Assembly: GCA_018340375.1 (NCBI GenBank)
Contig: JAFFJZ010000012.1
Span: 7,192,001 to 7,256,000, forward strand
Direction of reading: 5' to 3'
Length of the DNA stretch: 64,000 nucleotides
Source of the DNA: Gonatopus flavifemur
Taxonomy: Eukaryota; Arthropoda; Insecta; Hymenoptera; Dryinidae
In this document: one piece after another, positions 1-13,100 of the stretch
How positions within the stretch are numbered: position 1 is the stretch's first letter
Layout: every line of letters begins with the position of its first letter
Program-made: the position numbers and the translations under genes
Notes under the pieces: generated by a model
What the model was told of the DNA's origin: nothing
The model's database searches: none
Seen by the model: only the letters and a program-made list of their open reading frames with translations

Positions 1-1161
1 GATAGAAAGAGCGGGGAGTGTTGGCAATGTAGAAGTAGTGAGGGAACCCAGATTCGCGGAAAAACTCTTCCCCCTGTGGGCTTTTAGTTTCTTATTGCGG
101 AGTCTCACTGTATGTTCAAATTTGCAGGAGCTATTTGACCTGCTACCATGTCTAAAAAAGATGTCAAGGGAAAAAACTGAGGGGCCACCGTTTCGTTGTT
201 TACATAAAGCGACGTTCCATTGGTACTCTAGCACTACAAGAACATTTGGAATATCCCACGGATATACATTCTTTCGTATCTACATGACATCTCCAATATC
301 TTCGTCCTACGTGTATATAAAAGGGATGATAACACCAATAATAAGTTACAACAACGCTAATTACATGGAATCATGGGGATATACTGATTTTCCTGGCTTC
401 CAACTTTCATTTTTACCGTACAGTTCACAGAAAATTGTCACCTTCATTATTGTTTCCAAGTACTCTTAATTACTCGCAAATTGTGAACAATTATCATTCG
501 AACGAGTTTCTGATCAAGTTTGCGATGAAGTCAAGTAGCTGACGTAATGAAAGAACAATAACTATCTCTTCGGTGTGTAGAGTTATAAAATATATTAAGT
601 GAAAATACAAGATCATCGATTTTTCATAAGAAAATATTAAACATTGGAGTACAGAATATAACACTTTGTATTCCATTCAAGCATTTCATGATGCATTTAT
701 TCTTGGTAATTTAAGTATGAATTCCAAACTCTATCCTATTCCTCAATCATTCAAAATATTCTTATTTCCAGTACCAAAGATTTCAAGTGAGATAGCGAAA
801 TATAACATCAAAGTTTCATACGTGTTGACCCAAAAATGAAACACATAATAATTAACTTGGTATGAGTGAATAAAAATAGTAAGTTACATAAAAGTTGAGA
901 GGATTCAAGTTCAAGACACTGTACGAGAGAGAAAGCTGAATCACTGAAAGAAGAATTAAGTAAACATCATAATAATATGAAAGTCTAATCGGGAACGTGC
1001 CTGGTTGATTTCGTTGTCATTGCGGCAGACGTTGCCATCGTTTCAGTCGGGGTCGTCAGTGTCTTCGTCTTCGCCTTCGTCTCATCGTGACTCCTGTGCA
1101 TACAAACAATACGAATAAATTAAGAATAACATTTAATGTGCTACGATTCAGTGCTGGTGAA
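1..1161. other. Upstream flank, no supported gene
   Basis: This stretch lies before the first coding exon of the phospholipase gene. A 143-codon open frame begins at position 38 on the + strand, but it has no recognisable domain, signal peptide or splice support and may be chance or untranslated sequence. The C/G-rich, pyrimidine-rich stretch at about 1010-1090 could be 5' untranslated sequence of the phospholipase gene; that is inference. I see no TATA box or initiator that I can defend. Confidence 0.4.
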
Positions 1162-4100
1162 ATGAACCGAACGACAATAAATCCAATGATACTTATTATC
1201 ATATTTCTATTGTGTTCCTGTAGTCTTCAGCATCCAACATTTTTCACGAATACATACAAAGGATTGAGCGAGCTTTCTTCGAGAGGTAATGTGGTTGTTG
1301 GTGGTGAAATTCGGGCTGTCTATTATCACGAACAAACCGTAGCCGTTGTCGACCTTGGCTCCAAAAACGAACTCCTGAATTGTGACGTCATTGAAGTTTA
1401 GTTAGTATACAACAAATCTATCAATTTATTTGAAAATTCATCACATCTTTTTCAAAAACCTCAATTTGTTATCCAACTTCTTTTGAGTGTGATAGTGTTA
1501 CACTCATCGAATGAGGGGGTTATCCTGTATGGTGGCTGCTTTTTTTGCTTTTATCCGACATGTTTTTGTTAACTGAATGAACAAATAACTTTTCACCGAA
1601 TATTTATCATATATTCAAGTATGAATCAGAATTTTTTTTAGTTCGATGTGGCTTCAAAATTAGACGTTGAAACCAATTTTTTTTTCGATGGACAAGATTT
1701 CGAGCATCCTGCTCCTCTGGAATGGAAAATCGAATTGCATTTTAATCAGGGAAGTGAAAACTAGTCTGAACCACAATCATTCTAAAATATCAAAAATTAA
1801 AATTTTTACAGATTGTTAGAATTTTTTTCAGCGTTTGAGCGGGAAAACGGTTCAATGAATCTCTATAATCCTTGTTGAGCTCGTGGATCCATAAGTACTT
1901 CATAGCTATTAAGATTTGGAAGAAATTCGTCAAATAGTTTGTTGAGAAATCTTGTCCACTGGTTTAAAAAAAATTAATTTTCAGCAAAACGCGTTCAAAA
2001 GTTCCAACACGGCTTACTGAAACGTCTCAGGTAAGACACCAAAGATCACAAAGTGTTCCTAACACCTGGTCTTCCAACTACGTCAACTTTCCAACAACTT
2101 TGAATATTGGAAAATCACTCACCAGAAATAATAATAATTCATTTGTTCGGATGAACTGAAGGTAGTTGGAAGAATTTGTTCCCAGTGATCAGCGTTGCCA
2201 GCCTCCTGCTTTTCTCCGATGGATCAGCGTATCACGTGCAGCTGTTGAATGGAACGACCAATGACGGAAGTAGAAAAAGCAAGAGCTGGCATCCCTGCCA
2301 GTGATAAAAAAATAGAATCCCAGTAATAAAAGTGAAGGCAACTTCAAATTATTAGGTGTATAACTTAATTTTTGACTTTTTTCTCATCAAGCAGGAATTC
2401 CTATTTGAAATTAGAATATTTTCGACCTCATGTTGCTCACGCGACTCAGCAAACCGTTTTAAACTTGGGCTGGGACGTTCTCCTTCACGCGTCATATTCA
2501 TCGGACTCAGCTCCATCTGATTATCATTCCTTCCGGTTCATGCAGCATGCCTCAAAGGATCGCCACTTCCAAACTCTAAACGAAATTCGTCGATGACTTT
2601 ATTACCTCAAAGCCTGCAAGTTTTTTTCTCGGGGGTATTTGTATGTTGCCCGATCGATGGCGCAAGGTCATTGAAAACAATGGACAATATTCCGAAGATT
2701 GATCTGGTGTTTATGTATTTGATATGTGATATATTTCAAAAAAATGTCAAAAATTAGGTTATACACCTAATAGTTACAGCAACTGAAGTCAGAAAAATTA
2801 AATTGGAATTTGGTTGAGCCAATGCCAGTTCTAGTTGGAACTAATTTGGAATGAAGGTGCCCTGGTTAAAAAATTCATAGAATTTGACGAAATTAAATTT
2901 AATTTGTCAGAACATTGTGCAAGATTCAATCGGAATCACATTGAAAAAATATACTAATCTGATTCAATCTCATTGAAAATGGTTCAATAGGATTTGGTCA
3001 GAACATTGTGCAAGATTCAATAAGATTTGGCGAAAATCAAACGGTTTGTTTAACCAGGGTGACTAATTATTTTTTTCGGCGCTTCACAAGCATATCTCAC
3101 ACATGTTGAGGGATGAATTTATGCAAAACGAGAAGATTTCATTTTTTCAAGTCATTATACAGGATGGCTCCGACGTGTCTCCATCGACGCTAAATCTGAG
3201 TTTAATCCTTGTTCACCACGGTAGGGTGAAATCCACCCCAGCCCTCTTCTATCTCAATTTCGAGTAACTTCATTTAGGGACACAGAGTCCATGGCGACAT
3301 CTATCGATAGCCGAAAGATGCCATTGTTTTGGCACAGTAATATTTCGGTGGACCCATTAGCCTGTCTGCAGCAGTTATTGAAAGTTGTAAATTGATAATT
3401 TTTTATGAAAATACAAAGTTCATTTTCTCAAAAATTTCTCTTCTTCTTTCCTCAGAATGAATACTTTTCCATCAGCCACCACTGGAGGACTGATTTCTCT
3501 CCCAAACAGTAACATTCTAAAAGTATGATGTCCAATTTTCAGCCTAAAATATTAAAAAATAATGAAGTCATGAATTTTATTGTGATGACAATCGCTTTTC
3601 CTCCTTCTTTTCATACTTATTTTCTTGAGTGTACTTGAATTTGATTTTTTCCTGTATAACCTATAAGATCTTTCAAAGTAAACTTCCAATCAATTCTAAA
3701 AGTATTGACACATAAAAATATTCAATAGTTCATTTGTTATAACAATCCTATCGCTGAGGTGGAAATTACCCTAGTGTGGCAAATATGTAATTCCTGTGGA
3801 GTGTGGTAAACAAGAGTTGAATCCGGGATTCTTTATTCCGTTCTAATAAAAATGATAATTTCATAGATGAATACTTATGCAGCTAATCTAAGAATGATTC
3901 ATCCTGGATTTATAAATCCAGTTTCAGTGCCGATGAAATCACAGTCATTAATTCATTAAGAGAAAGGGTCTAGTTGAATATTCAACAGCTAGGAAATTTA
4001 ATAACTGTGAATACAAATTTAGTTGCACCAGTTGAATTTTATTTACCACAACCAAATCTTTTATTCCCATTGAATAAATCATTTTATTCATATTTCAGAC

Positions 4101-7100
4101 AGCTAGACTCTTATTTACCCCAACTAGAGCCTAGCTTGCGTAAATAAAAATCTAGCTGTGGCAACTAATATTTAGTTCTCCCAACTAGGTACCTTCCTCT
4201 GAGTGTTGATGTTAACTCGCTTGAGAATGACATTGAAATCAACAATGGATTAACGTTAACATAATGTTTTGTTCTTGTGTTTATATCTAGCGAACCTTAC
4301 GAAGCCGATGAACTTCTGAGAAATTTATCGATGATGGCACAGCCGCAAAAAGTATCTTTCCAAGAAATAATTACTCTAATGGAGCAGTGCGATACTTTGG
4401 ACAAATTATTGTACGAAAATTCTCCTACGCCGTCTCCGAAGACTGTAATAGGAGGGACTAAAGTAATCAATCCATTTACGCTATTCTCAGGAATATTACC
4501 AGGTTCATATATGTATATATATATATATGTATTCATACAGATAATTTTGCTTCCTGTTGTATATTATACACTTTCAACACTGTTATACACTTTCAACATA
4601 AAATAACTGAGTCGTCAGTTTGTCTCAATTCACTAAACTATACTCAACTTGGTATGGCAAATCGCTTCCCAACAAACGAAAAGACATCTATTAGTATCTA
4701 AAAGATGTCTTAAAACTATGGAAGATGTCTTGGAAGACCTTCGTGAAGATATCTTTTCGACATCTAAGAGATATCTTATAAAACAAATTTCAACAAGTTT
4801 TAGATATCTCGAAAAAGCTTTGCAAAAGATATGTTTCAGACATACTGACAAAGGTATGGTTTGGATATGTGGAAGACATGTTTTAGATGGTTCCAAGATA
4901 TGTTTTCGATTATTTCAAAATATGTTTTAGATTTTTCCAAGATACGTTTGAAAAAATCTTCCAGGCCCGGGCAAAAAAGATGAGATCTGAAAAACTGCAA
5001 TTTCAGCTTGTATTTTCCAACACATATGTTCAAATTTCAACCTTAACATGGGAAAATATCACATAATTTTTGGTAATCGAACAATCAATTGCTCATCAAG
5101 ATTAAATGTGATCTTCAATTCAGATCTAACGAGATCTACACAGATCTAACCAGATTCGTCAAGATCTAGTCAGATCTATTGAGATCTGAATAGATCTAAT
5201 TTTTCCCCCCGACAATATGTTTTATATATCTCCAAAATGTCTTTTTGAAATCATTGGGACATCCCAGACAGCACAAAAAGATAACTAATGAGTCCTGAAA
5301 AGAGAACATGTCGTGAGTTTCCCCCTCCTGACTTAGACAACTTTTAAGATGTATAACAGATATAATTTATAAACTATCTCAAGATGTTTTTTAGACTATG
5401 CGGATTCGGCATCTGAAAGAAGTCTTTCAGAAATACCTTGAAGACATATTTCTGACATTTCTTGAAGATGTCTAAAAGATATCATTCCGATATATCTTGA
5501 AGATATCTCTTTCGTGATGTCGTTCAGATATCTACAAGCCATCTTTTCGACGTATCTAAACGATGAATCCCTAAAGATATCTTCCCTAGTAGCATAGAAT
5601 ATTCATGAAACGTTCTGTGAATGTTTATAACATATTATATATTTGATGCACATCCATAGCACGTTCTCCGTATATTCATGTTACTTGGGTTGTAGATGTC
5701 TTAAAGCCCTTCACTGTTTGTTGGGTTATCTCATAAGGTCCCGACCTCAACCTCACCAAATTTTTACTCGGGACTAGACTATCATTATAAAAGTCCAAAA
5801 GTTGCATGTGCAGTCAATACTCATTTGTCACTCATTTATAGGTTGGGGGAAAAAATATTTCTAAATACGTAGAAGAGATGTCGCAATATCTTTATTTCAC
5901 GCGGCGGTTTGCTAACCGTTTCATTTTCACGTGAATGCCTTGGTTTGTTTTTCCAATACTTTATACAACTAAGTGGCTCACATTTAGAGAATAAAACATG
6001 TTGGTGGTTTTTTATAAAAATATTTCAGCCATTTATTACCTCTGTTCTTGATCTTGCATATTTTGCATTTCGCCTTGAAGATGGGATCAGGTTGATCCTG
6101 AAACGTTGACTATTGAATGCTATACTTCTTTACTCCACATGCGGCTTTTTGACTCTTACATTTGTACAATCTTGAGAGTAATGTCCTTCAACAATAAACT
6201 ACCCTAAACTTTACTAAACCGTACTGAAAATCCAGTTTTCACCGCTAGAACATGTAGGTCATTTTGACTTTGACCATTTTATGCAGTTCCCACAGTGTTT
6301 TATTTTCTTGGTCATTATATCCAAATGTCAAGTCATAGCAACCATGAATCCTTGACCATGTTGGTGCAATTCCTGATACCATTTTACTTTTTTCCCAACA
6401 TACGCTATAGGGTAAAGTGGGGTATAATGGCGCATATTTCCCCTCTTCTACAGTATAAAATAATAAATCGAACCTCGTTCGCTTAAGGACGATATATCAA
6501 GATTCAATTACGATCTTTAAATCTTGCTGCACGAAGAAAAATGCAGGTCGAGAACATAGTAATCTTTAATAAAAATTTGAGAATATTTCTCAAAATCTAA
6601 GAATTTTTCTTAAATGCATAATAAAGACAAAACGGTCCACTTTTTTGTGGAATTGTATTCGAAAAACAATGAAAAATTGTCAATACTTAATAAAGAATAG
6701 AGAAATAGATGAACTTTCCAAAAGTCGCATACGAAATTTCACAAAGTGAATAGTAGGATATTGAAATTTTGTTACTATTGTTGTAAAATTTCACTCGCAA
6801 CTTTTGGAAAGCTCATATTTTTCTCTATTCTTTATTAAGTATTGATAATTTTTCATTGTTCTTCGAATAAAATTCCACAAAAAAGTGTACCATTTTGTCT
6901 TTATTATGCATTTATAAAAAACTCTCAGATACTAGGAAATATTCTCAAATTTTCATTAAAGATTACTATATTTTCGACCTGCATTTTTCTCCGTGTAGAG
7001 TAAATAAAGTTTCATCTATTATTTCATCCTGTAGTGAAGCGGAAAGGTGCGTCATCTTCTCTTGATTTATTCTACATGAAAAGACAAAGATTATTATTAA

Positions 7101-10100
7101 TTAAGAAAATTACCGACAATCTAAGGCAAAAGTATATCGAAAAAATATTCATAGTGAATCCGCCAAGAATTTATATTTTCACTGTAACAAATAACAGTAC
7201 ATCTATCAATTTAGTATTTTCCCTACGAATGTTTAGTGAGCTCACAGCCAAATGAGAACCGATTGGTCAATATTACTTCAAAATGATGTCATTTTGCCGG
7301 GTTTTTGTCACAGAACACTCAAGCCTGATTTCATGATTGTACCTTGATATCACCATGACTTAATTTTGAAATCATTTTGACTTTATGACATTCTGGAGAA
7401 ATTGTTTTTGTTTCAAAAGCTTTGGGGTGGATTGAGGCAGAATTTGAGGACATGGAACTTTTTCATTTTTGCCAGTAGCCCTTGGAAATTATGTTAACGT
7501 GTAAGATACAAAAGAACATTGATAATCAACATGGATGGACAATATTTTATTGCGTAACTTATACTCCAATGTATATAAAATAATCGTTTTTTCTCTTAAT
7601 ATCGCGTGGTATATTAGATATGGGATGATTATAATTGAGAAGAAAGGAACGTTTATCTAGAATCCCCATGTGTCACTCAATTATCATACTTTTCAATAAC
7701 TATAACTGGAATTTTGTTAATGTTTATATAATCTCTTCTCTCAGTGTACAGACCTGCAAACAGATGTAGCCGAAGGAGTCGACATTTTTCTGCTGCAACT
7801 CAATCCAAATTAACAATTTCCAGTCCATATCAGCAAGAAATATAATTCGTTCCGATAAAATGTTCTTTCATCAAATTCAAACGGATTGTTCACCCAGGGT
7901 ACCTATATCCGCTTCCGCATAAGTTTCATTGATACTCTTAAATTCTCACATTTCCGTTTCACTGACATGGAATTTCATTGAGAGTTTTGAGCACTTTTAT
8001 ACAGGTAGCAGTCAAATGAGTATACATATGTACTCTCATCACTTCTTTCAATCTCTCTGTGTCCTTCCTCTCACTTACGTATTATGATACCTGAAAATAC
8101 AACAACCCATTCACTCATACATTCAATCCATCAAAATCCAGAGAGTCAATGTTCGATTTAAAATCCAAAGAGAAAAATATATCGAGTCAGATAGACGTAT
8201 ATTCACGTGGACTTTATATTATATTCATCAATATACTTGAATCTCACGCAACTAGAACAGAGAAATCGATTACATCACCACCACAAGAAATCATTGAAAA
8301 TTGTCAAACAAAAGTTTATTCCAATGCTCTTCCTTGAATCATACATTACCATGAGATCTATCATGTTTTTTTACACCAACTTATTATATAAAAGCATACA
8401 TTAATTTCATGCCCCAGACATATGTCACATATGATATATAGATTATAATTCACTAGACAAACTGACGACATTAGACACAAATTTTTATACTCTTATTGTA
8501 ATGTATTTTTCCTTCAATCTAACAAACAATTCATTTCAGGTACAAAATGGTGTGGAACTGGCGATATAGCAGAAAATTATCACGATTTAGGTCAAGAAGC
8601 GACTATTGACAGGTTGAATTCAATCAATATTTACAATTGATTAACACAGAGATTCAATGAAAATGAAACTACTCATATATTAATGTAATGTACTTTCCAG
8701 ATGCTGCCGTACGCATGATCTGTGCCCTGTGAAAGTACGTGCACGACGGATGCGCTACAATCTCATGAACAACGCATTGTACAGCAAGTAAGGATCATCA
8801 AGTGAATTGACATTCCGATTAGCTTGGGCATTTGTACATCATAGAAAGAAGAATTGCTTTCTACTTAAACGTTTCAATAAGGATAAAGTTCACAAGCAGT
8901 TTAGAAGACGGTTAACGATGATATATCACAACACAGTTCACACATCTCGTGTGAGAATTTGAACTATCTCTTGAAATCTTTTTGAGATACTTTAGAAATG
9001 ATTTTTCATATACCTAATAATATTTCCCCTCAGAATTTCTTTTTTCTGCATCAATCATCCCTAATTGAAAGAATCCGTTGATCAGCGATGTGGTTTCTTG
9101 GAAGAATCAATTTTTTTCTCATAGAAATTATATTGAAGTTTGATCAATATTTTATACAAATTTATCAAAAACCACATAATTTCCCCAATAAAAATATTTC
9201 TCTTCAAAATTCTTCAAAACTCTTCAGATTTTTCTACATAACTGTCAGATTTCGGACGCTTTGAGAAATTTGCAGAATTTTTAACCATAAATATTACTCT
9301 ACAAATTTCTGCATTACTCTGCAAAATTGTACATAATTCTTCCAATCTTCGTAATATTTTATGAATTTCTCCACAAAATTCGTACAAAACTCGCCAAATC
9401 TCCATATTACGTTAAATACTTCTCTGCATATTTCTGCATTACTCTACAAATCTCTGTTTTATCTATCCACTTTTGCTTGAGAAAAAAAATTTTTGTTCAG
9501 ACTTTATCTCTACAAATCTCCTTCCAGTTCGACTTGAATGACATTACGGAAGAGAAACCACATTGAAAATCCACTTTTAGGAACTTTTCTCAGTGAGGAT
9601 TGAACCCGGGTCCTGCGAGTGAGAAGCAAAGCCTCTATCACATCAGCGGATCTCCGAGATGGCTACAGTAATCTTAAAGTACCACTTATGGGAATCATCG
9701 CAATGGGAAATTCTGGAAAATTCGTTTTCGTGAGATATAGACCAATCAATTCAGAATCTTCTGAAACGAAAAATGAATAGGTCGTGGGAGAGGGGATTTT
9801 TCTGACCTCAACTTGTAAATTTTTCCAAGTGCTGAGTCAAATCGGTAGAAAATTTTGAAAGTTCGTCCCTGTAAGATATAGACCAATCGATTCAGAACCT
9901 TATGAAACGAAAAATGAGTAGATCGTGGGAGAAAGGTTTTTTTCGACCTTAACTTGTAAATTTTTCCAAGTGCTGGGTCAAATCGATAGAAAATTTTAAA
10001 AATTCGTTCCCGTCAGATGTAGACTAATCGATTCAGAATCCTCCGAAAGGAAAAATGAGTGGGTCGTGGGAGAGAGGTTTTTTCGAGGCCTACTAGTGAA

Positions 10101-13100
10101 TTTTACTTAAGTTGTTTTGAGTCGATTGAGAAATGTGAAAAAATTCACTTCATCTCCGCAAATGCGATTTGAGAAAAATGTATGAATTTGTATAGAAAAC
10201 TCAACTCTCCGCCACAAGCAGTAATATTCTTGGAATAGACAAATAAAGAGAAAATTCAAATTTTTTTCTGCAAATGTAGTTTGCAGAGAAATGTATGAAT
10301 TCGTGGAGAAAATTCCTTTCCTCATCAAATGTTTCCACCATTTATCAAGTAGAAAAATGTTGAGAAAATTCAACATTTCTCAACAAAAGAACTTTGACCA
10401 ATAAGTTGGAAATGTACAGAGAAACCTTTACTGGCAATAGAAATATTTCAGAAGTATGCAGAATTCACAGAGTTTTGGATTTCACATTTTGGAAGATGAA
10501 TCTGTTGAAAAAATTCTTTCTCTCTCTAAGAATTGCGATAATGAAGTTTTGCAGAGAAATTGTTGAAGTTTTGAAGATAAATATTTTTATTGGGGTTACC
10601 TTTAAAAAAGAATTGCCCCTGTCAAAGTATTCCCATGATCACCGTTGATTTTGGCCCAATATCTTGAAAGTACTGGGACACTATCAATGCCTAAATATTT
10701 AACGCCGATCAGATATGATTAGATTGAATAGGAACTAAGGAACAAAATTTTATGAATAGGATTGAATGACCAATACCCACAAGGCACCCAATATCTCAGT
10801 AATATCTCCAGAATATTGCAATGTCTCGTTCAAAACATTCTTTTTTAAATATTTACAAAAGATTCTATAGATACTACGAATACAATATTTCGTTACAAAT
10901 GTTCTGAGAATCTTCCAGTTGGAACATTACACACATGATGTTCTGTAATGTTCTGAGAATCCGCGATGGGGAATATGCAAAAATGGTTGCTAATGAAATA
11001 TTCTGAGAATGTGACAGTAGTAATATTTTATATAACAATAAGGATACGGTATAAATCTGATCCCGGGCTGAATGAAATTTACGAGTCAAGGTTGAAAAAA
11101 TCTCTCCCCCACCCCACTGGAAAAAATATCATAGATACTTATACGTTTCATAAAATCTGATAAATATGTGTCCAAATATCACTACAGAACCTGATAACAT
11201 TTAAGATTTTTTCACCTGGGACTATATGCTATGATGAGGCTTGCACGTTCAGGATCTTGTTCCCAGCGGAGCTTGATAGATTCGCTGTCTTATCAGATAT
11301 TCATGAAGTTCTGAATCCTGAACAGCGAATCATTTCTCCCACAATACCAAAACAATATCAAAGTCGAAGAGTCGGGGTTTCATTGAGCTTTCTTCAGAAA
11401 TTCAATAGGGCGAGGTTGTCAGGGTGGTCAATTCGAACCCTTATTATTGGGTTTGCTGGCTATTGAGGTATTCTGGAACGTGTAAATCACGAGCAACGAA
11501 TTATTCCTCCAACAATCTGCGAGCAACAAAGTGAACATCAAAGAATCGAAGTTTCATTGTAATGTTTTTATGTATTTGCATTGGGCGTGCTTGCCCAGGA
11601 TGCGATTTCCAACACATATCATTGAATTTGCTGGTTGATCACATGTTCTAGAACGAGGCGATCACGAACAGCAAATTATTCCTCCCACAGTTTGCAAGCA
11701 ACAAATTGAGAATCGGAGAATCGCAGTGAAATTGAATCATTCCACGCACCATAATGGGGCATGCTTGTACAAGATGCAATTTCCAACACACATCACTGAA
11801 TTTACTGGCTGATTACATATTCTAGGACAAGGTGATCACGAGCAACAAATTATTTCTCCCCCAGTTTACAAGCGACAAATAGAAAATCGAAGGATCCCAG
11901 TGATATTAAGATTTTCCAGGCACCATAATGAGGTGTGCTCATCCAAGATGCAATTTCAACACGGATTATTGGGTTCGCTGGTGAATAACATGTGCACACA
12001 GTTGGAAATTTTGTGTATATGTGTTAAAAAATCCGTGTGTTATGAATTTTCTGTTGAATATTCAACACAAACATGTGTAACTTCTACAGACACTCCTTGT
12101 GTAATCAGGTCTCAACTGATTTATAATGCAAAATGATTAAAACAAGTGGAGTACTGATTACATGTTTTGAGACGTCTTGGTCACGAGAAACAAATTATTT
12201 CTCCCACAATTTGCAAACAACGAAATGAGTGTGGAGAAATCCCAGGGGTATGGACTTATTTCATGCACCATGAGGGGGGGGGGGGGGGTTGCTCCTCCAG
12301 GGTGCCATTTCCAACACGTATCATTGGGTTTACTGACTAATAACATGGAGGACATTTTCATCACGAGCAACTAATCATTCCTCCTGCAATTTTCCGGGGA
12401 ACAAAATGACAGTCAGGGAATCCCAGCGTTATTGGATTTTTCGATGCACCATAATGGGGCGTGCACGTGCAGAATGCGATTTCCAACACGTATCATTGGG
12501 TTTGCTGGCGAATAGGATGTCCTAAGATGTTTCGATCACGCGCAACAAGTTATCCCACCAACACTTTACGAGCAACAAAATGAGTCAGGGAATCCCGATG
12601 ATATTAAATTGTTTCAAGCACCATAATTGCCATGCCCGTCCACAGTGCAATTCCCAATACAGATTGTTGGGTTACCTGGCTGCGGATATATCCCAGAACG
12701 TGTGAATCACAAGCAACAAATTATTTCCCCTGCAATTACGAATGAAAGATGTAAAAATTCCATTAGGACCCAGGTTCTTCGATTTTTATTTTGTTGCTTG
12801 CAGATTGTGGAAAAATTGATTTCTTGCTCGTGATTCACACGTTCCAGAATACCTAATCAGTCAACAAATCCAACAATACATGTTGGAAATTGCATCCTAG
12901 ACGGGTATGCCTCTTAAGGAGCATAACAAAATCCAATATCACTCGGATTCCTGGATCTTGGGTTTGTTGCTTGCAAACTGTGGGGGAAGTAATTTGTTGC
13001 TCGTGATCAAGACGTCCGAGGACATATTATTCGCCAGCGAACCCAATGATGAGTGTTGGGGATCGCATCCTGGACAAGCTTCCCCCATAGAAATGCATGA

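Noticed and set aside
38..469. 143-codon open frame on the + strand
   Set aside because: It has no domain, no secretion signal and no splice context that I can defend; chance frames of this size are expected in 64 kb.
1087..1161. Upstream extension of phospholipase exon 1 frame
   Set aside because: The extension opens with GTG, and the first in-frame ATG is at 1162, directly before a good signal peptide.
1398..1400. TAG stop read through exon 1 as the end of a short gene
   Set aside because: A donor GTTAGT overlaps the TAG, and splicing there joins exon 2 in the correct phase; the phospholipase reading explains five exons together.
9594..9660. Functional tRNA gene on the minus strand
   Set aside because: The B-box is good, but the acceptor and D-arm stems do not pair and no terminator follows, so I call it tRNA-derived only.
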